Assembly: GCA_036346225.1 (NCBI GenBank)
Contig: JARFIW010000999.1
Coordinates: 62,001-126,000, forward strand
DNA: 64,000 nucleotides
Source of the DNA: Platerodrilus igneus
Lineage: Eukaryota; Arthropoda; Insecta; Coleoptera; Lycidae
Direction: 5' to 3'
In this document: in pieces, positions 11,790-21,580 of the stretch
Numbering within the stretch: the stretch's first letter is position 1
How the letters are laid out: every line of letters starts with the position of its first letter
Position numbers and translations under genes: made by a program
The notes under the pieces: model-generated
Database searches by the model: none
Seen by the model: only the letters and a program-made list of their open reading frames with translations
Told to the model about the DNA's origin: nothing

Positions 11790-13277
11790 TCTTTTGCCTA
11801 TTTTAATTTAATTATATTTACAATAAACCCTAAAATTCTAAATTAACTTTCTAAATTTATTTTCTGGCTGTCTATAATTCTTAATTACGTGTGTGTAACC
11901 CCTAATTTCAATCAATATTCCAGTTTACAAATTTTGCGAGTCCCTCGATTTTTTTGCTTTAACTACCCCCTATTTGAATACGTCGTAGAATTTAATTTTT
12001 CGGGCCCCTTCGTTGGGTTGCTAGAATTCTTTCGAGCGCCACGTTCGGTCGTCAGTTTACTTTGCTACAATATTGCCGAACGCTCGGTGTGTTTAAACAG
12101 TTAGTTGCTTTGCTGAGCGCCACCTCTCTGTGCCTCTAAAATATCTAAATTAATTTTGAAATCAACACGATAAATTTGTGTCTCGACTAGTTCGGTTATA
12201 TCCTGCACAAGGTGAACGACGACATGATAGCAGAGAATATTTACCCACTCCCCTCTAACATTTCATATACCTAAATAAGACAAACGAAATTCACCAAATT
12301 TTGTATAATAGGCTAAGAAAAATGTACAATTTATAACTCTACGTCCTTGTAATATCATTAGCTATAAAAAAATTTTTTAAATCAAATGAAAATAAATATT
12401 CTTATTAAATTTGTTCACTACCTAAATTTTAAGCAATTAAGCCAGCAAAATTAATTATGTTTTATATTGAAAGCTTTGCTGAACATTTAAAAAAACTATT
12501 CCCCTTTTAACGTAATTTTTAAGCACCAACCAAAGTTTTTTGTTGACTTTTTACACAAGAAATTACCATATTACGCTTATAAAATATAAGGCATGCAACA
12601 TTCAAGAAATTATAAAACTAAATTCTGAACTTGTATCTTTCTGTTGACTCCTGCGGAAGTTGGTTAAACCAGATCAATTGCTAGTTCCAGTCGTTGATCT
12701 TTTAGCTTGGCTTTTAACCCAGTAATTCCCAGTTTGTCCAATGCTCTAAAGTTTAGTTTAGCGTCGTTCTTTAGGGAATTTTTTAGTTGCCTATTTAGTT
12801 TAACATCATCATTTAGATTATTAATTAGATTCTTATTTATATTCTTAATTAATAAATGTTAAAGATTATGTTGACATTAATTAAATTTAGACTTACATTT
12901 TAATACTAACGGCAGATTTTTACTAGCACGTACTTCTACTAATTTTTACTTGAATTCTTTACGTTATTTAATTTTATGTCACTTTTGACTTTACTTAATT
13001 TCAGATGCACGTAATAAATTCGTTTAGACTGGTACAACCGTGCGTCGTTAATGGAATGAATGCATCTTATCAGTTTATGTTCCTTATATAGAACAAGTTC
13101 GTTCCCTCCTATTCCTTAACCTGTTGGGTTTATTCAAAATTGCTTACTCTATGCATTTAACTTTGCACGTAAACATATTGGGATTTGTTAAAAAGTGTTG
13201 TTATTTATGCTTGAAACATCACGTAGATATAATTTTGTACAAGAATTTATTAAATTTGTCATTTAATTCTGCACGTA
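11790..13277. other. Non-coding leader region of the minus gypsy remnant
   Basis: This lies between the gag start and the 5'-side terminal repeat. No tRNA primer-binding match was found immediately inside the repeat, and no other feature was recognised. It may include sequence inserted after the element died. Confidence 0.35.
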
Positions 13278-13776
13278 TACCAAAACTTATTGTTCCATAT
13301 TTTGTTTCCCCAAGCCGGGCCTTACAAAAATGTGGCAATTTCTACATTTATAACGTCACTTACGCCTTTTGCCCCAATATCTTATTGCGTTATGAAATAT
13401 GCTTGTTTTTCTAAAGTTTGTTTTATGCGTTTTATTGCCTTCTATTCCTTAGACAATGCGTCGAGTTTTAAAGAAATTTGTTTCACGTTTAAATATGAGT
13501 AATTTGTATTTATTAGGAGTTTATGAATGTGTTAAATGTTTTTAAAATAAATTGGGTTATGCCCAGAATAAATCATTTTACTAAATATGATTCAGTTGTT
13601 ACAGAATGAGCTTCCTTTTATTTTATACAAGGTGATTTGTACTTTCATTGGCCTTAATGAACGAATTATGTGCCTTTTATAATTTAAATGTTTTGTTTTC
13701 TTGATTGTAATGATGTTCACATGAAGTATACCTCCCCTGTGACCTTATATACCTTTAAATAACCCTATTATCATAG

Positions 13777-13778
<2 letters not shown>
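13278..13778 (-). repeat. LTR-like terminal repeat (5' side of minus element)
   Basis: Direct repeat of 9656-10154. Its outer end, TGCTATGATAATAGGG on the minus strand, directly abuts a TA array. That fits insertion of gypsy-type elements into alternating TA sequence. Confidence 0.6.

Positions 13779-13814
<36 letters not shown>
13779..13814. repeat. (TA)n microsatellite
   Basis: About 18 dinucleotides, immediately adjacent to the gypsy-like terminal repeat. Confidence 0.95.
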
Positions 13815-13818
<4 letters not shown>

Positions 13819-15245
13819 ATGTATGGTAATCTTTATATGAAATGCTGCTTTAATATATGAGTAAAAAATTAATAGGTGCAACCTGTAATATGGTGTTGGT
13901 CTTTTAATTATTAAATAAATACTCTTTCAATTCGATTATGCCACGGCTTTTTGAAACTCTCTCTCAGGGAAACTGAATCTAGTATTTTAACTCTGTAAGG
14001 AGAAGTGGGTTCTGTGTCCCCTTACAGGTATTGAAACACAGGCGCCTAAAGCGTATGAGATCAAAATCAACTTAACCTCTTAGTTGTGCTTACGTATACC
14101 GGTTAGACAAAGATTGATAAATCTATTCAGCAATTATTACTCTAGTTAACGTTTGAAATTTAAATTATTCCAAATTACTTAAATATGAAGAGTAGATAAA
14201 ATTAACTTTTATACCTGCAACTCCGTTGAATGTGTCTGGGTGTACAGGGGTTGGAAACAGGATATCGCAAAGTTGCCTCGAACGCTTTCAGTGAGTATCT
14301 AATAAATATATGTTTTAGTTTAAATACAATAAGGATTTTCCTATAGTTTTAGGTTCTACAATTGAATACTACTTCAACCACTATTTGCTTTGATTTCTCT
14401 ACAACTACGACACTTTAATACTTTACCAAGTAAACTGAGCTGCAAAATAATTCACTATTCCAGTTGCACTCTTTAACCACAACAAAGGATGCCCCGATGT
14501 TGGTATATTGAAATTCTTCCTTTTTTAATTTATTTTTCGTCGTATAAACCTTTCACTTTCTTTTTATGAAATTGAAATAAAATGCATGCACTTTAACATG
14601 TATATTAAGTTTTAGAGAAATTTTCAGTACAAGCTCTTAAGCCAAAAACCATTATTCAATGTACAAAAAATTTATATCTTCTTACTTCTTCAAAATTTCC
14701 TCTATTAATAATTTTTAAACAATTATCACCTAGGACACTAAACAAAAAAACTTATTTCTAGCCTACTAACTAATATTACATAAGGGATGCATTCAACATA
14801 TTAAACTTAATTCTACCTAATTACTATTTTAGAACAGCTTTGTTTATTTTTCATTTTATTTGACATTTCAAAAATTTTATGTTGCTTTATAATTTAAATG
14901 TATTAAACATCTTTCATTTTAAGTAAATCAAACTTATAAGTGGCCTACAGTATCCTGCACATATTACAAATGATAATTTTAAAAACAAAACCTATACACA
15001 TTCAATCGAAGATACATTAGATACCCTTCGTATATGCAAACAATGGGAAAATGCTTTTTTAAACCTCAAACGCTGTATCATTAGTACATAATATTCTATG
15101 TATGCATTCAACAAGTAATTATCCATCAATCTTTGTTAACCGTAGTGTTTTTAACTTTTAGAATAACTTGATAAAAGTGGTAAATTAATGTTTTTATCAG
15201 TAGTACTAACAACTACCTTTGTAGACCCTTTGATAATGTCAAATG

Positions 15246-15248
<3 letters not shown>
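13815..15248. other. Unassigned AT-rich sequence
   Basis: No coding, RNA or terminal-repeat feature recognised. A short hairpin (CTGTAAGGAG/CTCCTTACAG-like, 13995-14030) is the only structure noted. Confidence 0.4.

Positions 15249-15282
<34 letters not shown>
15249..15282. repeat. (TA)n microsatellite
   Basis: Marks the left edge of a TA-bounded repeat; the next bases are TTGCTGTGG. Confidence 0.95.
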
Positions 15283-15284
<2 letters not shown>

Positions 15285-16568
15285 CTGTGGTTTAAACCTC
15301 TAGACTCAATTCTCGCCCCACGAATTGGGCCGTCATAAAAGTCTCTAAAGATATCGGGATCGCCTTCGAGTTCCGCGCTTGGACTGTCATAAAATTTTCT
15401 GAAAAAATATAATAAAACAAAAACTTCCAATACCTCAGGAACGCCTCCTTATTTCTGCACACCCAGGCTTGCTCTAAAATTTTCTTCTTGTTAGATACTT
15501 ACCATCCTAAGTTCACTCTTTCTCACATATACAGTCAAATAAAAATTACCACTTAAATAATGCAACGAGACATACAACCTTTTATTTATACAAATTAAAA
15601 GTAACCCAATTACCAATACAACATTTACACATTCGTATATACAGCTTCATCAAAATATTACCATCTCAATCCTTACATTCTTCCAATATTTCATGATTTC
15701 TATTTATTTCAACAGTTTTATTTTGTATGAGTAGATGGGCCCGTCGTGAAGTTCTAAATTGACTTTTATTCTGGTCTATGGTGAGCTCAGTATAAACCCA
15801 GTTACTCTAAATGCCTAAATACATCGCATTTTTGTTTAAAACACCCTTAAAGACCCGTTTACTCCTTACATGAAAATTTTATGTCATTTATTTACACTTT
15901 TAAATAATAAATACGAATTGTCCTTTATATACCACTTCAAATAGTAATAAAATACACCCCCAATATGTCAAATCACTCAAGCACAAAATAACATCACAAA
16001 ATGTTCAAGCAATAGCAAATAGAAATTAATTTCGTTACCTGGAGTAAGCTTTTTCCATCGTCACCTCTGAAGATGTTGTCCAAAAAAACCTCGTCATTGC
16101 ATCTATACACTTCGCTGTTATACGTAGATCAAACCCATTTCCACTCGCTATCCAAATCTCTGCAGCCGCCTTTAGTGTTTCTATCTCAATAATTGTCTAG
16201 ACCAAGTTAATCATCTTCTGTAATTACTAAACCTCAAGCATTCTCGTTCTAAACACTTCTCATCTCGCTTACCCTAGTACCATCCTTCCATTAGTTTGTT
16301 GAGTGTAGTAACAGCACCGTCTACGAACTAGCACCCACTTGTGCAATTTACACGTTTAATAAACTATCGACTTACCGTACTAACACCGTTTTATACACTT
16401 TTAAATTTGGATGTTGCTTTACAACCTAAGCGAAGTCAAACGGATAAGCGAAGTAAGCGTAAGAGTAAGCGACCTTTAGCGCGTCTTCTAGTGTATTTAT
16501 ATTCTTTAATAGACCCCTCTTTGTACCCTATTTCAGTCAAAAAGCTCGTTTCATCATAACCGCTTCTA

Positions 16569-16569
<1 letters not shown>
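15283..16569 (-). repeat. TA-bounded repeat family, copy 1 (minus orientation)
   Basis: It starts TTGCTGTGG straight after a TA array and ends at another. The first 130 bp hold two diverged subrepeats sharing a CCCC..TTGGGCCGTCATAAAA pattern. The interior shares TATGGTGAGCTCA..ACCCAGTTA with the copy at 30260-32285. It has no coding capacity and no terminal inverted repeats. Family type is unknown; a non-autonomous DNA transposon or a solo LTR are the main options. Confidence 0.65.

Positions 16570-16633
<64 letters not shown>
16570..16633. repeat. (TA)n microsatellite
   Basis: The longest TA array in the window, with one AA interruption. It separates a TA-bounded repeat from the tRNA-bearing foldback element. 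Confidence 0.95.
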
Positions 16634-16638
<5 letters not shown>

Positions 16639-16675
16639 GAGAAGAATAATCCACATTTAGAAGGCAAATGCATGC

Positions 16676-17038
16676 TTAATATATATTAATAGTTTTTTTT
16701 TAAGATGAAATGAAAACCCATCTTTGTATTTAAAGTTGAATTACCATTTCAAATCAAACTAGTAATTGAAAACCACTAAAAGAACGGCTACAGCAGGATA
16801 TGAACTTGCAACCTCTGATTTTCCGGATCAGCGCTCTAACCAATTGAGCTATCTAGCCTAATTGTTTAGATGTTGTTATAATTAACACTACTGAAGCTTG
16901 GCTCTTGTGTAGCTCTGCTGTAGCCGTTCTTTTAGTGGTTTTCAATTACTAGTTCGATTTGAAATGGTAATTCAACTTTACATACAAAATTGGGTTTTCA
17001 TTTCATCTTAAAAAAAAACTATTAATATATATATATTA
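16676..17038. mobile_element. Foldback (long-TIR) element enclosing a tRNA-like sequence
   Basis: Arms of about 120 bp (16676-16797 and 16914-17036) are inverted copies with only a handful of mismatches. Both run from TATTAATAG plus nine T's through AAGATGAAATGAAAACCC to CTAAAAGAACGGCTACAGCAG. The ~115-bp centre contains most of a tRNA-like sequence whose 3' acceptor half lies in the left arm and is duplicated in the right arm. The ends merge with TA-rich sequence, so no target duplication can be assigned. It has no coding capacity. Confidence 0.8.
16786..16858 (-). tRNA. tRNA-like sequence, probably pseudogene or SINE-type head
   Basis: The minus strand folds as a standard 73-nt cloverleaf. 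The acceptor GGCTAGA/TGTAGCC has one mismatch, the D stem GCTC/GAGC and anticodon stem CTGAT/ATCAG are perfect, the variable loop is 5 nt, and the T stem GCAAG/CCTGC has one mismatch. The anticodon loop CCGGAAA would give GGA (serine), but position 33 is C instead of the near-universal U and the short variable loop is not serine-like. Box A (TAGCTCAATTGG) is good; box B (AAGTTCATATCC) is degenerate. These faults and its place in a foldback element argue against a working tRNA. Confidence 0.55.
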
Positions 17039-18540
17039 AAACATAATTGTGCAATAGAATAAAGTTTCATACACTGGTGTTTTCACAACTAATATAAAGA
17101 TAATAGTTTGTAGCTCTGCTATAATAAAATATATTTCAATTATCTAGAGGCTTGAATAATATACACGTAAATTAGCATTTGATTTTGGGATCCCCTCTCA
17201 GCAATCATCGTCATATAGTGATATTAGTGGCCTTATCATTATGTTGATATTAGGTTTGTTTTAATTTAGTGTACTCGATTATTTCTTGAGTAAATGTTAG
17301 TCTAAAATCACTTTTCTAATCTCAGGTTTTAGCATCTTCTTTTCTTGTTATTCCCTCTGGAATTCTTCAGAAGCCTCCGTATTTCGAGATTAAGTGACGT
17401 ACAAGATAATTCCCGATTGACTAATATTTCACATACGACAGTGTTCGGGGACCCTCTTCGAACATTTACATCACCCTTCCCTATGAGTTAGTCGGCAACC
17501 ATTCTCGCTGGTACAGTTGAAGTTTTCGGTATTTTGTCGAAATACAGAATCTTAGTAAGGCACTTCATCGTGCTTCTCTGTGAATTACCGGCTAAATTTT
17601 CTGGGGTCAAAACTGTACATAATAAGACTTTTTGTGCATGCTTGCATTCCAAAAATATGTTCACTTGATTAACCAATTGCGTGTGTACTATATTTGGCCA
17701 AAGGGTTAAAAAACATACAGTGTCCATATCACGATCTCCACCGCCCCACATTTATTTTCCAACTCTATTTTTACCTGTATTTTAAAATATGTATGATTTA
17801 AAACGAAATCTATCAAAGTAGACTGTCTTCGTTTAATCTTGACGTTGCTGCGTTGTTTACAATTCGCAAACAAAATCAATCTTTCCATAAAAGCCAGAGC
17901 TTTGTTTTCATTTCCTTAAAGTAAACATCATTTATCAAATCTAACCGCAAACCCTTACGAAATTTGTTTGACGTAAAACGCACATCATTATTTTGTTCAG
18001 TTTGAATAATAATTTAGCTTCAATCAAGGCAATGATTAAAGTTCACTAAGCAAATGTTTGTACAATAAATCAATAGCGGTTGGGTCTGTAAGAGTTTTCT
18101 TTTTCTGCTTTAGTGAATAGGTAATTTATTAGACAACCCTTCCTTTATAAGAGATTAACAAACGACTACATATACCCGCCTCAATGATTGTATTCTATGG
18201 CAACTTTAAAATTAACGGCGCAAACGTTTTGTCTTTTATTAAATGAAAACCTTTTATATTTTAGAACAATTTGTCGTCCTAACAGTTATTTTCCTTAGAA
18301 TTAGAAGTTAGTAGAACCCAACAATGAGAATAAACAATTAAATGTGAAATTATTATCTAGAATGTTACGTAGGAATAAATCTGGTATAACAGAAAAGTGC
18401 TACCTTTAGCAAATTGGGTTTATACCAAATCAAAAGTACAATTTTAAATGCAACTTTCTACTTAGTAATAAAGTTGGAATACCGTTTTATTAACGCTATT
18501 GCGTTAACTAAAAATACATTTATATATAAAAAAGTATTTA
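17039..18540. other. Unassigned sequence
   Basis: About 1.5 kb without recognisable domain or repeat end. Short minus-strand open frames at 17488-17888 have no known motif. Confidence 0.4.
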
Positions 18541-19478
18541 TTAATTTAAGTTAGTTAAAGTGACCGTTCTGAATGGACCTGCACATTGAGGAAGTTCTAG
18601 ATTACTAGAACGGGTGGAGTGGCTTGCGCGTTCCCGTGATCTAAATAGCCAAACTACAGGTCCAACCAAAGTAGTAGGGTCGTTAGTGAGGAACCAGACT
18701 GATACAGGTCCCCGAATGAGGGCGACAGCTTTTTCGGTGGCAGAGACCATAGGGATCGGTATGGCACTCCAAGACACACTACTGCGATGTGGTAGCCAAC
18801 AGGAAACCACAACATTACCCCCCAAGTACACAGCGTACTTTATTATTTTTTACGATGATAGCATCCTCTGTGGTAATGAATTCCTGATACACAAAGTCAG
18901 CCATTTGGATCTCCAAGAGAGAACTACTTCGGAGGTGTAGTTGGAATGTATAGAAGAAGAGTTGGGAACATTTTGCGAGTCGGAGCGTGGAATGACAGAA
19001 GTATATAGCAAGCAGGTGAACTACAGAACTTGATAATTGAAATGAATAGGTTAGCATTAGACATAGTAGGGATCAGCAAAGTTCGACGGCCAAAGGCGAG
19101 GGATTTTTGAAGCAAAACTTTAGAGTAATTCATACAGGATCAGAGGAAAGAAATTCAGGTGTGAGAATAGTTATGCGTAAAAAACTATGTAGAAAATTAC
19201 TTACAAAAAACGAAAGGGTACTCGTGTGAAGATTAAAATCTAGACCGCTAAACATTGCAATAATAAAAGTATACACGTCCACCTTTAACTACAGTGAAGA
19301 AGAGGTAGAAGCGAACTACAAAGCTATCGATGGCGTACTAAGATGCGTAACAGGGCATAAAAATTTAATAATAATGGGGAAAGAGGCTGGAAAAAGATCG
19401 GTAATAGATAAATTTGCTTTAGGCACAAGAAAGGACAAGCGAAATAGACTGTTAGAATTTTGCGACAAAAACAATTAA
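18541..19478 (+). pseudogene. RTE-like LINE relic, 5' portion (plus strand)
   Basis: The 5' leader (18560-18830) matches, in inverse orientation, the leader of the LINE at 20600-23750. It is followed by endonuclease-coding sequence recognisable in shifting frames, with parallels to NSGVGIVMRK, YSEKEVEA and the LLEFCDKNN stretch. Many stops make it non-functional. It ends at 19478, where an oppositely oriented LINE 3' end begins. The open frame 18614-18940 is the leader region that is open in several copies and is not a known domain. Confidence 0.7.
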
Positions 19479-19479
19479 A

Positions 19480-20250
19480 CCATCACCATCATCATCATTA
19501 GGTTTTCAGTTCTAGATCTGGTTGGACGCGTACCCTCATTGTTTCCTAGTCTGAACCAACTCACATATTTCGCTGAAATTTGCTCAGTCTGCATATATCC
19601 CTATCTGTGAGCGAAAGTCTGATCTCGGTCTACCCTTACCTATCTTTTCCTACCTCTGCTTGTAATATATCTCTTACTATTCCCCAGAAATGCCTTAGAA
19701 TGTATTCTGTCCTATTTCCCCTATCTTCTTCGTTTTTCACAGATATCTTTATTCCTCTACCATTTTTACAACCTATTTATTATTAACTCTGTCTGTCCAT
19801 GTCATCATCCTCATACATCTGAAGCACAACATTCCAGAAGGGTTCTATCTCTTTCTGTCTGCTTTTCCTACTGCCCATATTTCATAGCTTACTGTGCTGT
19901 GCTCCACACATATGTTTTGAACAGTTTTCTTCTTGTATCTATGTTCATTGTTTTTGAATATAGCTGTGTTCTTTCTTGTTTGATGCAGTTCGGTCACCTG
20001 CTATTGTTTTACAGCTTATACCCTATTTTCCTGATATTCAGTGTTGTGTGAAGGGGGAGGGGGGAAAGAGGGAAGCAGCCTTTGGCTGCCAAGTTACCCC
20101 AGCACTTGAACCTTTGTCGAATTAATAATTATTCTAATTTATCCTTTCGCACAATAAACATTAGTTGAAAATATTTCACAACCAACACCTGTAGTTGTTG
20201 ATAATAATCATTAAATTTAAATTAAAATTAAAATCATTTGTTGACATTGG
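19480..20250 (-). pseudogene. RTE-like LINE relic, 3' end
   Basis: Read on the minus strand it runs from C-terminal reverse-transcriptase coding sequence (19990-19620, parallel to 21080-20700) to a 3' terminus GAACTGAAAACCTAATGATG with a tandem ATG tail. The tail at 19480-19500 is the same type as the one ending the plus-strand LINE at 44034, which fixes the family's 3' end. No open frame survives. Confidence 0.65.
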
Positions 20251-20650
20251 GTTTTACATCTTGAAACTAGTTGGATTTGTACCTCAGCTTGTTTATGTTC
20301 TGAGCTAGCCTACCCAGTTTCCTGCAATTCTCACAACAGCCTATATACAGCTTGATTCCCTTCTATTGTTTTGTAATTATATGCCCTATTTTACCGAGAT
20401 TCAGTGGTATGTGAAGGGGTTAAGCAGCCTGTTGCTGCCAAGGATCTTCCAACACTAAGACATTTGCCGTATTAATAGTTTTCCAGTAAATCCTTTCGCA
20501 CAATTAACATTAGTTGAGAGTATTGCTAAACCAATATCTGTAGTTGTTTATTGTAATCACCATGTTTAAGTACAGTTATTATTTTTGTCATTAGTTTTTC
20601 CATCTTGCGACTGGTTGAAAGCGTACCTCCATTGATTTCTTATCTGAGCT
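20006..20650 (-). repeat. Tandemly stacked LINE 3' ends
   Basis: Two diverged copies of a ~330-bp block (about 20006-20310 and 20370-20660) follow each other. Each holds TGTGAAGGGG..GCAGCCT..GCTGCCAAG, CCTTTCGCACAAT.AACATTAGTTGA and a CTGAGCTAGCCTAC end. They correspond to the 3' untranslated region of the RTE-like family and abut the 3' portion of the larger LINE copy. Confidence 0.65.
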
Positions 20651-21379
20651 AGCCTACACATTTTTCTGACATTCTCACAGCCTACATCTTTCACTATTTA
20701 CGCGCAGTAGTCTAACCTAGGTCTACCTCTACATCTATTTTTTCTTATCTCTGCTTCTAATATATTCCGCACTACTCCCTCATGGTGGCGTATCATCCTA
20801 TCCCTCCTATTTTTTACTGTTTTTCATAAACTTCTTTCTTCCTCTACCATTTTTAGTACCTCTTTGTTCTTAACTTTGTTTGTCCATGATATCTTCATCA
20901 TACGTCTGTAGCACCACATTTCAAAGGCTTCTACCTTTTTTTGTCTGCTTCTCCTACTGTCCAAGCTTCACAGCCATACAGAGCTGTGCTCCACACATAT
21001 GTTTTAAGCAACCTTTTCCTTGTTTCTATGTTTGTGGTCTTTGAGCACAGTAGTTGCTTTTTCTTGTTAAATGTTGCACGACCTTGTGCTAATCTTTGTT
21101 TTATATCCTTTGTGCTTTTCCCATCTTGTGTTATTTGACTTCCTAGGTAGCAAAATTTCTTAACCTCTTGTAACTTCTCGTTACCTATTTGTATTCTTGT
21201 TTTTGATTTATTATCCCCTCTTTTGCATACTAGAACTTTAGTTTTATTTTTGCTAATTTTCATATTATATCTCTCCGTTAGTACCGTTTCCATTTCATTA
21301 AGAGCAGCTTCTGACTCTTCTTTGCTAGATGCTATGTCATCTGCTTATCTAACATATCAATCTTTTTCCAGATCTACCA

Positions 21380-21383
<4 letters not shown>

Positions 21384-21433
<50 letters not shown>
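21384..21433. repeat. (TA)n microsatellite
   Basis: Left of the palindrome, inside the LINE at the reverse-transcriptase deletion. Confidence 0.95.
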
Positions 21434-21436
<3 letters not shown>

Positions 21437-21468
21437 GTTCTTGATAATTCTTGAGGGTAGTTAATTAG

Positions 21469-21540
21469 AAAGATTTTGTTTTTGGTTCTTGGGATAAAGT
21501 CGCTCATGAGCGACTTTATCCCAAGAACCAAAAACAAAAT

Positions 21541-21544
<4 letters not shown>
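21469..21544. repeat. Perfect 76-bp palindrome
   Basis: Two 38-bp arms without spacer, centred between 21506 and 21507 (CGCTCA/TGAGCG), with no mismatch. It can extrude as a cruciform. It sits between two TA arrays within a LINE. Confidence 0.95.

Positions 21545-21579
<35 letters not shown>
21545..21579. repeat. (TA)n microsatellite
   Basis: Right of the palindrome, directly abutting its last base. Confidence 0.95.

Positions 21580-21580
<1 letters not shown>

Larger units (their letters stand above)
9656..13778 (-). mobile_element. Gypsy-like LTR element remnant, pol deleted
   Basis: Two ~500-bp direct repeats (9656-10154 and 13278-13778) bracket decayed gag sequence read on the minus strand. 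Read on that strand the repeats begin TGCTATGATAATAGGG. The left (3') one is preceded by the purine tract TTTGTGGGGAAAA, as expected for a polypurine tract abutting a 3' LTR. Less than 600 bp separate the gag C-terminus from this tract, so protease, reverse transcriptase and integrase are gone. The right repeat abuts a (TA)n array. It is a distant relative of the intact gypsy element at 53931-62878, judging by gag layout. Confidence 0.65.

Noticed and set aside
16436..16654. Open frames with long YIYIYI runs here and at several other places
   Set aside because: They are translations of (TA)n arrays.
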